Below are positions 51,067-60,122 of a stretch of DNA of 64,000 nucleotides, piece by piece. Source of the stretch: Thermosynechococcaceae cyanobacterium MS004 (GTDB taxonomy: Bacteria > Cyanobacteriota > Cyanobacteriia > Thermosynechococcales > Thermosynechococcaceae); contig JAKRSB010000099.1 in the NCBI GenBank assembly GCA_022402525.1, forward strand, positions 1 through 64,000, in the 5' to 3' direction. Numbering within the stretch: the stretch's first letter is position 1; each line of letters begins with the position of its first letter. The notes below the pieces were generated by a model. The model had not been told where the DNA came from. It worked only from the letters and a program-made list of their open reading frames with translations, and searched no databases. The position numbers and the translations under genes are program-made.

Positions 51067-52528
51067 GATGCACCAGCTCGATATATTTGGGATGATCTAA
51101 GAAGTCTTGGGCAAGCAAAATACCCGCAATGCTCCAGGTTTGATAGCGACGTGCCATATGCCCAATCAGTCGACCATTACTGCCGTCATAGTACTCCGGC
51201 CATCGATCCATGACCAAACGCTGTCCAGCTCGCAAAATATCTTCACGGAGCTGCTCAATCAGCCCCTGATGTTCGGCTTTAATGGCGGCAGCAGCCAGCA
51301 TCCAGGTCAAGACCGGCCAGCTCCCGCCGTTGTGGTAAGACCAGGGTTTGTTTTTAGGATCGCAGCCTGTGACTAGCTCCCATTCCTGTCCCTCTAGGGC
51401 GGGATAGCAAATCTTCATGGGCATTTCGCCCAAGAGTTCGCGGCGACGGGTGTAGATTAAGTTCATGATGCGGAAGGACTGTTTGGTCTGCGTCAGGTTG
51501 CTGAGAACCGCAATCAGGTTCCCGATCGCAAAAAAGCGCGTGTCTAAGTGGGAAGGCCCTAGGTTGCCCACGAGGTAGCCGGTATGATCCGGAAGCCAGT
51601 TAATCAGGTGCTCAAAGGGAATGGACTGGGAAAAGAGGTTGTACTTATTAAAAAAACGCTCTTCGATAAAGGAGGGGGAGCCGACAGGGTGGGTTTCTCC
51701 GTACTGTTCGTTTTGAGCTTGGTAAAGGGTACGCAGTCGGGGTAGATCCATCCAGTAGTCATCACTAATTTGCCGCTGCAGCCGGACGAGTCGATGGCGA
51801 ATGCGCTTCTGGTAGGGTTCCTCTGGCCGCAATAGCTCTCTGGCGGCTTTTAGCCCTGCATAGAAGAGGGTTTGAATTTCTAGAGGATACCCGTTTAGGC
51901 CCATCCGCCGATCAATCATGCAGGCCCCATCCGGCACCAAGATCATCGGTTCCCCGTCAAATCGATGGGAGAGGTATAGGCTCAAGATCAGCCGTACTGC
52001 TCGCCGCAGCTTGGGGCGCGGCTCGACCCCATCAAAAAGCTCAGGATGCATGGGGGTTTGATCCTGTAGGCAGGCTTTGTAGTATGCCCTCAGTAAGATC
52101 AGCCACCAGAGGGAGGAGTCTACGGGCGTTACCCGCGCGATCGCCCGCTCTCCGTAGTCTGGCTTGATGTGGTCATCTTCTACCTTAAAGCTGGCGGGCA
52201 TCATCCCTGGCGATCGCTCTAGCAGATGGGCTTTGTCAGGCGTAATCTGGAGGTTTGTCATCACTGACAAGAAATTACCTACCACCTGACGGCTCTGTAC
52301 CGTGCCCGTCGGGTGTCCTTCTAGCGGCTCGTTTTTGATGAGGCAAACCAGCGCCACGGGCACAAAGTCTCGAATAAAACACTGGTCATAGTTCACTGCA
52401 GAGGAATCCGACGGAACATCTGCGGCCTTGGTGCCAATAACCTCTCCGGCGTAGCTGACCCAGTATTTGGGCTGGCGTAATTCTTCCCAGGCCCAATGTT
52501 TTATTTCGCTCCAAGACAGCTTGACCAT
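51056..52528 (-). CDS. invA: GH100 alkaline/neutral invertase
   Basis: This 490-residue enzyme matches cyanobacterial and plant-type neutral invertases (GH100), which split sucrose into glucose and fructose in the cytosol. Marks are NYDQCFIRDFVPVALVCLI near residue 46, the D-S-S-L-W-W region, FDGEPMILVPDGACMIDRRMG, and W-S-Y-H-N-G-G-S-W-P. No signal peptide is seen. The ATG at 52528 gives the usual N-terminus. Sucrose in cyanobacteria is an osmolyte and carbon carrier. Confidence 0.94.
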   Translation of the reverse strand: MVKLSWSEIKHWAWEELRQPKYWVSYAGEVIGTKAADVPSDSSAVNYDQCFIRDFVPVALVCLIKNEPLEGHPTGTVQSRQVVGNFLSVMTNLQITPDKAHLLERSPGMMPASFKVEDDHIKPDYGERAIARVTPVDSSLWWLILLRAYYKACLQDQTPMHPELFDGVEPRPKLRRAVRLILSLYLSHRFDGEPMILVPDGACMIDRRMGLNGYPLEIQTLFYAGLKAARELLRPEEPYQKRIRHRLVRLQRQISDDYWMDLPRLRTLYQAQNEQYGETHPVGSPSFIEERFFNKYNLFSQSIPFEHLINWLPDHTGYLVGNLGPSHLDTRFFAIGNLIAVLSNLTQTKQSFRIMNLIYTRRRELLGEMPMKICYPALEGQEWELVTGCDPKNKPWSYHNGGSWPVLTWMLAAAAIKAEHQGLIEQLREDILRAGQRLVMDRWPEYYDGSNGRLIGHMARRYQTWSIAGILLAQDFLDHPKYIELVHLDA

Positions 52529-52565
52529 TCCGCTCCTAAATATTTCTTAGACCTTCTTAGGTCTG

Positions 52566-52612
52566 TATTTCCTAGATTCGTATTTCCTAGATTCGTACTT
52601 CCTAGATTCGTA
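52566..52612. repeat. 15-bp tandem repeat, three copies
   Basis: TATTTCCTAGATTCG occurs at 52566-52580, 52581-52595 and, with one change, 52596-52610, followed by TA. It lies 38 bp upstream of the invertase start. The rest of the 331-bp gap to glcD holds nothing that I can support as a gene. Confidence 0.92.
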
Positions 52613-52859
52613 TCTCTGCTTCGATTAGCTGCCTACAGCCGCATACAGAGATTAATGTCTACAAAGCACGCTCCTGTAGCCACCCTCGCAGGAGATGACT
52701 GCATTATGCCTATACTTGACCTAGGGCAAGCTGAGGTCAGACACATCCCTGGAGCCTTTCCGAGTCAAGATCTTGGCTCAAAATCCATAAAATCCCTGTT
52801 GCTTCTGCTTAGCCTAACCCATCAAAATCCTAGCCCATTCCTATCCTGGCGATCGCCCC

Positions 52860-54332
52860 ATGACTGCAGCTACACCCCAAACCCGAAACTGGCAGCCCAT
52901 CGTCAAGCAGCTTGAAGCAATTGTGGGTCGCAACGGCATTATTAGTAGCCGAGCCGAGCGATCGGTTTATGAATGTGATGGGCTGGCCAGCTACCGCGAA
53001 CTGCCTGGACTCGTGGTGCTGCCCCAAACCACGGAAGAAGTAGTGGCGATCATCCAACTTTGTGATACCCACAATATTCCCTTTGTGGCGCGGGGTTCGG
53101 GTACGGGACTGTCTGGAGGTGCGATGCCCACAGAAGACTGTCTGCTGATCGTCACCACCCGCATGAACCGCATTCTAGAGGTGGACTTAGACAATCAGCG
53201 CGTTGTGGTGCAGCCCGGTGTCATCAACGCCTGGGTGACGCAAGCCGTCAGCGCTGCCGACTTTTATTACGCTCCAGACCCATCCAGCCAAATCATCTGC
53301 TCCATTGGCGGCAACATTGCCGAAAACTCTGGCGGTGTCCACTGTCTCAAGTACGGCGTCACCACCAATCATGTGATGGGCATGAAGATGGTGCTGGCTG
53401 ACGGGTCGCTCATTGAGGTGGGCGGCAAAATTCCTGAAATGCCTGGGTATGACCTTACGGGGGTGTTTGTCGGGTCTGAGGGCACGTTGGGCATTGCCAC
53501 AGAAATCACCCTCAAAGTTCTCAAAACCCCTGAATCGGTCGAGGTATTGCTGGCAGACTTTGCCAGCATTGAGCTGGCGGCTCAGTCGGTAGCCGATATT
53601 ATCAGCTCCGGCATTTTGCCTGCGGGGATGGAAATTATGGACAACCTCAGCATTAATGCAGTGGAGGATGTGGTGGCGACGAACTGCTACCCCAGGGATG
53701 CCGGAGCGGTGCTGCTGGTGGAGCTAGATGGGTTGGCCGTGGAGGTTGCAGCCAGTGGCGATCGCATCCGGGCGCTTTGCCAAGCCAACGGAGCGCGAAG
53801 CATCACGGCCGCCACTGACCCTGAAGACCGCCTCAGGCTCTGGAAGGGGCGAAAAGCAGCCTTTGCCGCAGCCGGAAAGCTCAGTCCCAATTATTTTGTC
53901 CAGGATGGGGTAATTCCGCGTACCCAGTTGGCCTACGTCATCAAAGAGATTGAGGCGCTCAGCGATTTTTTTGGCTATCGTGTGGCCAATGTCTTTCACG
54001 CTGGGGATGGTAATCTGCATCCACTGATTTTGTACGATGAGTCCGTGCCGGGAGCCTTTGCGCGGGTCGAAACCCTGGGGGGTGAAATCCTGAAGCTCTG
54101 CGTTAAGGCGGGCGGCAGTATCTCAGGAGAACACGGCATTGGTGCAGACAAGCGCTGCTACATGCCGGACATGTTCTCTGAAGTGGATCTTGAAACGATG
54201 CAGTGGGTGCGCCATGCCTTTAACCCCAAGGAGCTTGCCAACCCTGGTAAGGTGTTCCCCACGCCGCGCACCTGCGGGGAAGGCGCACACTTTCATCCGA
54301 CGGGTGGACTAGGAGAAGGCGATCGCTTTTAA
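52860..54332 (+). CDS. glcD: Glycolate oxidase/dehydrogenase subunit GlcD
   Basis: This 490-residue FAD enzyme oxidises glycolate (photorespiration) or a related 2-hydroxy acid. The PP-loop FAD domain is clear: PFVARGSGTGLSGGAMP, VVQPGVINAWV and PDPSSQIICSIGGNIAENSGG (in parts). The C-terminal metal/substrate region has NVFHAGDGNLHPLILYD and GGSISGEHGIGADK. Cyanobacterial GlcD1/GlcD2 homologues show this length. The iron-sulfur subunit GlcF is not adjacent. Start at the ATG at 52860; the upstream open frame in another phase is not a gene. Confidence 0.94.
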   Translation: MTAATPQTRNWQPIVKQLEAIVGRNGIISSRAERSVYECDGLASYRELPGLVVLPQTTEEVVAIIQLCDTHNIPFVARGSGTGLSGGAMPTEDCLLIVTTRMNRILEVDLDNQRVVVQPGVINAWVTQAVSAADFYYAPDPSSQIICSIGGNIAENSGGVHCLKYGVTTNHVMGMKMVLADGSLIEVGGKIPEMPGYDLTGVFVGSEGTLGIATEITLKVLKTPESVEVLLADFASIELAAQSVADIISSGILPAGMEIMDNLSINAVEDVVATNCYPRDAGAVLLVELDGLAVEVAASGDRIRALCQANGARSITAATDPEDRLRLWKGRKAAFAAAGKLSPNYFVQDGVIPRTQLAYVIKEIEALSDFFGYRVANVFHAGDGNLHPLILYDESVPGAFARVETLGGEILKLCVKAGGSISGEHGIGADKRCYMPDMFSEVDLETMQWVRHAFNPKELANPGKVFPTPRTCGEGAHFHPTGGLGEGDRF

Positions 54333-54433
54333 GCTCATCCGTCTGGGTTGATATGGATGGAGGTCACCTAAGGGCTAAAACCGTGAGTCCGAGGGGATAT
54401 AATTGGAAACGTTAGATTTTGAGGATCGTACCT

Positions 54434-54856
54434 GTGACGCGCGCAACGATTGAAACCGACAAAGGCACGATTAATATTCAGTTTTTTGATGCCGATGCCC
54501 CCAACACGGTCAAAAACTTTGTAGACCTCGCCGAGAAAGGCTTTTACGATGGGTTAACCTTTCATCGCGTTATTCCCAACTTTATGATTCAGGGCGGCTG
54601 CCCAAACGGAGACGGTCGGGGTGGTCCAGGCTACACCATCAAGTGTGAAATTAATCCCAATAAGCATGTCGCTGGCACCTTGTCCATGGCCCATGCAGGG
54701 CGCAATACCGGGGGCAGTCAGTTTTTTATCTGTCATTCCCCTCAATCACACCTAGATGGCATTCATACGGTATTTGGCCAGACGGAAGATCTCGATGTCG
54801 TGAACGCGATTCGCCAAGGCAGCAAGATCCTCTCAGTCAAGATCGTCCCAGAATAA
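54434..54856 (+). CDS. Cyclophilin-type peptidyl-prolyl isomerase
   Basis: This 140-residue single-domain cyclophilin catalyses proline isomerisation in the cytosol (no signal peptide). It has the family pattern [56 protein letters not shown] and [10 protein letters not shown]. The GTG at 54434 is chosen, with GAGGA about 9 nt before; a good -10 (TATAAT, 54398-54403) is visible upstream. After the stop there is an imperfect repeat of GGAATAAAGCATTCC type (54860-54925). Confidence 0.94.
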   Translation: MTRATIETDKGTINIQFFDADAPNTVKNFVDLAEKGFYDGLTFHRVIPNFMIQGGCPNGDGRGGPGYTIKCEINPNKHVAGTLSMAHAGRNTGGSQFFICHSPQSHLDGIHTVFGQTEDLDVVNAIRQGSKILSVKIVPE

Positions 54857-55039
54857 GGCGTTGAATAAAGCGTTCCGGAATAAAGCATTCCAGAATAGAG
54901 TGCTCTGGAATAAGGCGGTGGCCGGAATCGCTGACTGAAACAAGGAAACTCAATCACCTAATAGGCCAAATCACTTAAGATAAACTTAGTGAACTCATTC
55001 GCAAACGCTCAAAAATCAAGTCCAAGAGAAAGGTAACCT

Positions 55040-55282
55040 ATGGCTGCAACTCTAGAATTGACCCACGAAAATATTGAAACGGTCTTAGATGAGCTACGCC
55101 CCTATCTGATGGCGGATGGTGGAAATGTGGAGCTGGTTGAAGTAGAAGGCCCTGTGGTGAGAGTGCGTCTTCAGGGAGCCTGTGGCTCTTGCCCAAGCTC
55201 TACCATGACGCTCAAAATGGGAATTGAACGCAAACTGAAGGATAGCATCCCCGAAATTGCTGAGGTTGAGCAGGTTCTGTAA
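55040..55282 (+). CDS. nfu: NifU-like iron-sulfur scaffold (Nfu)
   Basis: This 80-residue protein is a single NifU C-terminal domain with the cluster-binding C-G-S-C motif ([15 protein letters not shown]). It matches the short cyanobacterial NfuA-type scaffold, which carries and delivers 4Fe-4S clusters, notably to photosystem I. It is full length ([21 protein letters not shown] at the start). It has a GAGAAAGG ribosome binding site before the ATG. Confidence 0.96.
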   Translation: MAATLELTHENIETVLDELRPYLMADGGNVELVEVEGPVVRVRLQGACGSCPSSTMTLKMGIERKLKDSIPEIAEVEQVL

Positions 55283-55411
55283 GGCTTCATTGCTCCATTC
55301 AACGATTGTGTCGCTGGTTGTGTCGCTGTGACGCGATCCAGTGACAGTACGATGGGGCAGTGTTGCGCTCAATATTTCTAGTGTGTGTCAAGCGCCTGAG
55401 TCGAGAGCAGG

Positions 55412-55585
55412 GTGCATCGGCTGAATGCGTTTGCTGAGCGAAAAGGGCTGCAGCCGATTCACCAAGACGATCTAGACCAGGGCAAGACAACCTTTGCCGA
55501 GCTGTGGCAGGAGAATCTCATTCATCTGGAGAGAATGGTGGCAGATGTGTGGGACTTGCTGAAAAAGTTTGGGGTGGCGGTTTGA
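55412..55585 (+). pseudogene. C-terminal gene remnant, unrecognised
   Basis: The frame reads LNAFAERKGLQPIHQDDLDQ, then TTFAELWQENLIHLERMVADVWDLLKKFGVAV and a stop. This looks like coding sequence for a helical C-terminus. Its upstream part is open in a different frame (VKRLSREQGASAE), so the gene appears truncated and frameshifted. No start codon with a ribosome binding site is present. I cannot name the family. It sits at the boundary between the housekeeping region and the polysaccharide region. Confidence 0.4.
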
Positions 55586-55658
55586 GAAGGGCGATCGCGC
55601 TATTGAAGCAAGCTGAAGCCCAGTTTTTGGAGGCTACGGGGAGGGGTGAGAGAATATA

Positions 55659-56888
55659 TCAGAGGTTCGCTTTAGATATCTCTGATTGGTGGCTATGGTG
55701 TCTTGCATAGAAAGATAGGATTTGCTCACCATAGTGTTCTTGGTTAAACCGTTTCGTCACAGTATGACGAGCCTGATCACCCATTTTTAAGCAAAGTTCA
55801 GGGTGAGAGAGTAAGTTTTCTAAGGCCTTGGCTAACGCAGGGGGGTCACCAGGAGGAACGCCGATCGCATCAATGCCATGGGTGAATAGCTCTAATGCTC
55901 CGCCAGCTTTGGCGACGATGACTGGTTTACCACAGGCCATAGCTTCAATAATCGATAGTCCGAAGGGTTCGGGTTCGGTGCTGGCATGGACAACAATGTC
56001 TAGCCAACGGTAGATGTCAGCGATGTTCTCTTGAAAACCTAAAAAATTTAGATGTTCGGAGATTTTGAGCTGGGTGGCATACTGATGCAGTTCAGCCTCT
56101 GAATACTGTGAGCCCTGAGTTTTATAAATAGGTCCGCCAATGATGTAAAAGTGGACTGAGGGATGCAGTTGCGTCTGGAGAATCTGTGCTGCTGCGTCTA
56201 AGAAAACTTTATGCCCTTTCCAACGGGCAAAGGTCGCAACGAGCCCAATCCGAGTGGGGTGGCTTGTGGATAAAACCTTAGATTCGCTTGGTGTGAAGTG
56301 ATGAATGTTGATGGAATTGTAAATGACGCTTAATGGCAAATGCGGGAGACATTTTTGGGTGTCTGCAGCAACGGCTTGAGAGATGGCAATGCCTGCTGTT
56401 GCTCTAATACTAGCCCAGCGGAGTAATTTGGCAACGAGAGGACGACTGCTATAAAAATCATGAATATGCCAAACGATAGGCGTTGATCTGGGCTGGATTA
56501 GGGAAAGTAACAGATGAGGTTTGATGCCGTTGGAATGAATTAAGTCTGGGGCAATTTGATGAATGGTCTGCCGTAAAACCATTAAATATTTCACCAGACG
56601 AGGCAATGAGAGGGTTAGATCCCCAAAAAGCCGACTGATCCCCAGTAGCTTTCGGTTTTGCTTAAAGATACTATCACCTGATTGATTGAGTCGCTCTGGT
56701 AAGGATAGAACCAGAACCTGAACGCCTAAAGCAGCGGATTGATCTGCTAAGGGGCCATTAGAAAAGAGTAGAAGGTGCAGTTCTATGGTGGGTTGGATTT
56801 GCTTGAGCGTCGCAAATATTGTGAGTAAAACTCGCTCTGCACCCCCAATCTCTCCAACGGGATTAACGTATAAAATCCGCATTGTCAT
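55659..56888 (-). CDS. GT4-type glycosyltransferase
   Basis: This protein of about 409 residues has the GT-B fold pattern: MRILYVNPVGEIGGAERVLL at the N-terminus (acceptor domain), IGLVATFARWKGHKVFLDAA and the donor-binding EPFGLSIIEAMACGKPVIVAKAGG (in parts) with the E-x7-E motif. It transfers a sugar from a nucleotide donor, probably to the growing surface polysaccharide. Its start (MTMRILYV, ATG at 56888) overlaps the stop of the upstream glycosyltransferase (ATGA), so the two genes are translationally coupled. Confidence 0.9.
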   Translation of the reverse strand: MTMRILYVNPVGEIGGAERVLLTIFATLKQIQPTIELHLLLFSNGPLADQSAALGVQVLVLSLPERLNQSGDSIFKQNRKLLGISRLFGDLTLSLPRLVKYLMVLRQTIHQIAPDLIHSNGIKPHLLLSLIQPRSTPIVWHIHDFYSSRPLVAKLLRWASIRATAGIAISQAVAADTQKCLPHLPLSVIYNSINIHHFTPSESKVLSTSHPTRIGLVATFARWKGHKVFLDAAAQILQTQLHPSVHFYIIGGPIYKTQGSQYSEAELHQYATQLKISEHLNFLGFQENIADIYRWLDIVVHASTEPEPFGLSIIEAMACGKPVIVAKAGGALELFTHGIDAIGVPPGDPPALAKALENLLSHPELCLKMGDQARHTVTKRFNQEHYGEQILSFYARHHSHQSEISKANL

Positions 56889-58030
56889 GAGTTTCTGAGT
56901 TTTAGGTAAGCTTGAGCAATGATTGATGCATGGGTAGACCAAGAGTATTTACTTGCCTGTTTGAGCTTAGTCTGAAGTGATGGGGCTTGCTGTGGTAGAT
57001 CGATCAGCCTAGAGAGTGTTTCTATCCAGGTTTTAATATCACCCACTGGACAATATATTGCTGCGTTGCCCCCCACTTCTCGGAGTACGGGGATATCACT
57101 GGCCACAACTGTCGAGCCACAGGCGAGGGCTTCAATAATGGGTAGGCCAAAGCCTTCTGCTTCACTGGGTTGCAGTACCACAGATGCTTGGCGGTAAAGA
57201 GCAGCAATTTGACTACGCTCCAGTCCATGAAAATGGTGAATGCTTTTATGAAGATCAAGCTGAGCGATTTGGGTTTGCTGGGCTACGCTCCAGTCGCCGC
57301 TGACTTTAACCAAAGAAAGGTTGGGGTATGCTTGACGTAGGGTAGCAAAAACTTCTAGCAAAACGTCAATGCGTTTCCGTGGTATACAGCTCCCCACATG
57401 GAGCAGAAAGGGGGTTTGGCTGATTTGTGCATTTGGCAGAGGGGCTGCTGGGGCGTGAGCGTTGGGAGAAAATTCTGTTGAGATCCCCAAAGGTGCCTGG
57501 ACTAAGCGTTCGGGCAAAATTAAGCTAAATTGCTCGATTTGTCGACGAACTTCTGCGGTTGAGTAAAAAACAACTGCGGCTTTCTGAATGCCGGCTAAAA
57601 TACGACGGCTCATTGCTCTATACCAAGCTGGACGTATCTCCTGGGGAGGATTTAGTAAAGAGCGGAAGGCATCTATATCGTGACAGTAAATTCCTGTACG
57701 TTCTGGTGGTAGTACATGGATCATTTGAGCGTAGCTATGGTCACAGATATGAAAGAATTTAAACTGGTGAGCAATAGATTTTGCATGATGAGGATAATCC
57801 CAGAAGCGGTTGAGTAGGCGATCGCCATTAAATGCAACTTTCTGCTGGCTTAACCCTGGCAATTGCTGCAGGCGAGACACAAAAGGAGGACAAATCTTAA
57901 TTGTTTCTAGTTCGTTATTATGCTCATGCTTTAGGTGCTTGTGCAGCATCTGAGCGCATAAGTCCATACTAGGCCAATCTTCTTCAGGGTAGTCATAGAA
58001 TAACGCTAGCCGATGAGGAGTATTGACCAT
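56885..58030 (-). CDS. GT4-type glycosyltransferase
   Basis: This 381-residue glycosyltransferase has the family pattern in its C-terminal half: FLLHVGSCIPRKRIDVLLEV, VVLQPSEAEGFGLPIIEALACGS (E-x7-E) and VVASDIPVLREVGGNA. The N-terminal half has FHICDHSYAQMIHVLP. It is the first of a coupled pair with the next glycosyltransferase and is divergent from the gmd-like gene, with 53 bp between the start codons. The sugar specificity cannot be told from the sequence. Confidence 0.9.
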   Translation of the reverse strand: MVNTPHRLALFYDYPEEDWPSMDLCAQMLHKHLKHEHNNELETIKICPPFVSRLQQLPGLSQQKVAFNGDRLLNRFWDYPHHAKSIAHQFKFFHICDHSYAQMIHVLPPERTGIYCHDIDAFRSLLNPPQEIRPAWYRAMSRRILAGIQKAAVVFYSTAEVRRQIEQFSLILPERLVQAPLGISTEFSPNAHAPAAPLPNAQISQTPFLLHVGSCIPRKRIDVLLEVFATLRQAYPNLSLVKVSGDWSVAQQTQIAQLDLHKSIHHFHGLERSQIAALYRQASVVLQPSEAEGFGLPIIEALACGSTVVASDIPVLREVGGNAAIYCPVGDIKTWIETLSRLIDLPQQAPSLQTKLKQASKYSWSTHASIIAQAYLKLRNS

Positions 58031-58083
58031 TTTATTGTGTAAAACTTTACTTAAAATCTATTGATTTTAGATTGAATTTAATT

Positions 58084-59061
58084 ATGAAAACAGCGCTAAT
58101 TTGTGGAATTTCGGGTCAAGATGGTGCTTATCTTGCAGAGCTTTTATTGAAAAATGGATATGTTGTTTATGGTACTTCTCGAGATGCCCAGGTGGCTCAA
58201 TTTTCTAATTTATTAAAGCTAGGAATTCGTGATCAGATTAAGCCTGTGTCTATGGCGCTGAATGACTTCCGCAGTGTACTTCAGGTTATTACTAAAGTGC
58301 AACCCGATGAGATTTATAATCTGGCAGGGCAAACTTCGGTCGGCCTTTCTTTTGAGCAGCCTGTAGAAACCATGGAGAGTATTGCCCTTGGCACTCTTAA
58401 TCTATTAGAGGTTATTCGGTTTAGTGGTGCAAAGGTAAGGCTTTATAACGCTTGCTCTAGTGAGTGCTTTGGGGATGCCGCTGAGCTTGCAGCAGATGAG
58501 GAGACGCCCTTTCGTCCCCGCAGTCCCTATGCTGTGGCGAAGGCTACGGCCTTTTGGCAGGTGGCGAATTACCGAGAGGCTTACAATATTTTTGCTTGCT
58601 CTGGTATTTTGGCGAACCATGAGTCGCCTCTACGCCCCCAGCGGTTTGTAACTCAGAAAATTGTTGCTTTTGCCTGTCAGATTGCCCAAGGCAAATCTGA
58701 AAAACTGAGTTTGGGGGATATTTCGATTCAGCGGGACTGGGGCTGGGCACCGGAATATGTGGATGCAATGTACCGAATGCTACAGCAGGAAACCCCCGAT
58801 GACTATGTGATAGCAACGGGACATACGTCGAGGTTGCAAGATTTTATTGCGGAAGTCTTTTTAACCTTGGGCCTTGATTGGCAAAAATATGTTGTTACGG
58901 ATGCCAGTCTATTTAGGCCTACAGATATTGCGGTCAGCCGCTTAAATCCGGTAAAGGCGCGCTTAAAACTTCATTGGCAAGCTCAGGTTTCTATGGCTGA
59001 GGTCGCTCGTAACATGGTTGAGGCAAACCTGACAGCCAGATCAACAAATCCGCTACCATAG
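58084..59061 (+). CDS. gmd: GDP-mannose 4,6-dehydratase-like SDR enzyme
   Basis: This enzyme of about 325 residues starts MKTALICGISGQDGAYLAEL, with the NAD(P)-binding GISGQDG and the SDR Y-x-x-x-K (SPYAVAK). Family-specific stretches are YNLAGQTSVGLSFEQPVETM, ACSSECFGDA and GILANHESPLRPQRFVTQKI (in parts). Gmd makes GDP-4-keto-6-deoxymannose, the precursor of GDP-fucose and GDP-rhamnose. It is shorter than classical Gmd (about 340-370), so an RMD-like reductase is the alternative. The ATG at 58084 is preferred to the TTG at 58072. Confidence 0.85.
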   Translation: MKTALICGISGQDGAYLAELLLKNGYVVYGTSRDAQVAQFSNLLKLGIRDQIKPVSMALNDFRSVLQVITKVQPDEIYNLAGQTSVGLSFEQPVETMESIALGTLNLLEVIRFSGAKVRLYNACSSECFGDAAELAADEETPFRPRSPYAVAKATAFWQVANYREAYNIFACSGILANHESPLRPQRFVTQKIVAFACQIAQGKSEKLSLGDISIQRDWGWAPEYVDAMYRMLQQETPDDYVIATGHTSRLQDFIAEVFLTLGLDWQKYVVTDASLFRPTDIAVSRLNPVKARLKLHWQAQVSMAEVARNMVEANLTARSTNPLP

Positions 59062-59098
59062 GCTTTAAGAGATTACGCTAGCGAGATCACCTTTCATT

Positions 59099-59305
59099 AT
59101 GACTTCGGTACTCGTTCAGTTCCAAAATCCTTTGCCTGTTGTCACTTGGGAGAAGCTGCCAGCAGATTTTCTCCTACCCGATGAGCCTGTTGAGAGTACT
59201 CTTCAACCTTTATTCGCGGCCGCCTTACGGGAGTCTCTAGAACTGCTTCAACGTGCAGATAGACTGGCGGCTCAACTCAAGGTGCTAGGGATTGAGACTG
59301 AGTAG
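59099..59305 (+). pseudogene. Collapsed Uma2 gene (N- and C-terminal ends joined by internal deletion)
   Basis: The first 45 residues (VLVQFQNPLPVVTWEKLPAD, then FLLPDEPVESTLQPLFAAAL) are the N-terminus of a well-known long cyanobacterial Uma2 subgroup. The last 20 (ADRLAAQLKVLGIETE) are the normal Uma2 C-terminal tail. The roughly 170-residue catalytic core between them, with PD-(D/E)xK residues, is missing, and the frame is kept. The product would be a 68-residue peptide without nuclease function. An intact Uma2 gene of another subgroup follows about 110 bp later. Confidence 0.6.
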
Positions 59306-59414
59306 TGTCAGTCAATATAGTGCAAGTTAATAATAGTGCAAGTTAATGAAAATCTCTGAGGTGACGATCTTTTTGTCTCAACTTTTTTGTTGTCATTAAT
59401 GCCTGTTGTTACCT

Positions 59415-60122
59415 ATGTACTACACTGCTGCTCAGTTTGAAGCACAACTACCCGATGCCACTCAGCTATTGAGTGATGAGCCTGAAATGGAGAGTTCTTT
59501 ACACTACACTCAGTTATTAATTTTGGTGACTTGCCTAGAGTGGCTGTGGCGAGACCGCCAGAATTTTTTTATTGGAGCTAACCTCACCATTTATTTTAGT
59601 CGGCAGCAATTAAAAAAACGAGATTTCCGTGGGCCTGATTTCTTTTTGGTTAACCCTACTGAAAAGCGGCATCGTGCTTCTTGGGTGGTTTGGGAGGAAG
59701 ATGGCTGTTATCCGAATTTAATTATTGAGCTGTTGTCTGACTCAACGGCGAACGTGGACCGAACCCTGAAGAAGGAACTTTATCAAAATCGGTTTCGTAC
59801 CCCGGAGTATTTTTGGTTTGCGCCCAATACCTTTGAATTTATGGGATTTCGCTTGGTTGGTCATGAGTATCAAGAGATTCAGCCGAATGCGGCAGGCTAT
59901 CGATGGAGTGAAGAACTCGGCTTGTATTTAGGAGTAGAGGCGGGTCAATTAAGATACTTTACGATAAATGGGGAAAAAGTTCCGACGCCTGAAGAGGCGA
60001 ATCGGGTTGAAGTCCAAAAAGCTGAGCAAGCGCAAAGGAGGGCTGAGCAGGAGTATGGCAGAGCTGAGTTACTAGCGGCTCAACTCAAGGCGCTGGGTGT
60101 TGAACCTGAGCGGTATGAATAA
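59415..60122 (+). CDS. Uma2-family (PD-(D/E)xK) nuclease-like protein
   Basis: This 235-residue protein has a Uma2 core: FRGPDFFLV and PNLIIELLSDSTANVDRTLKK (in parts) supply the acidic and Lys residues, followed by YQNRFRTPEYFWFAP. The last 50 residues are a Glu/Ala/Arg-rich coiled coil ending LAAQLKALGVEPERYE, typical of the family. The ATG at 59415 (MYYTAAQF) is chosen over the TTG at 59406. Its stop directly abuts the next glycosyltransferase start, so they are co-transcribed by layout, though a functional link is doubtful. Confidence 0.88.
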   Translation: MYYTAAQFEAQLPDATQLLSDEPEMESSLHYTQLLILVTCLEWLWRDRQNFFIGANLTIYFSRQQLKKRDFRGPDFFLVNPTEKRHRASWVVWEEDGCYPNLIIELLSDSTANVDRTLKKELYQNRFRTPEYFWFAPNTFEFMGFRLVGHEYQEIQPNAAGYRWSEELGLYLGVEAGQLRYFTINGEKVPTPEEANRVEVQKAEQAQRRAEQEYGRAELLAAQLKALGVEPERYE

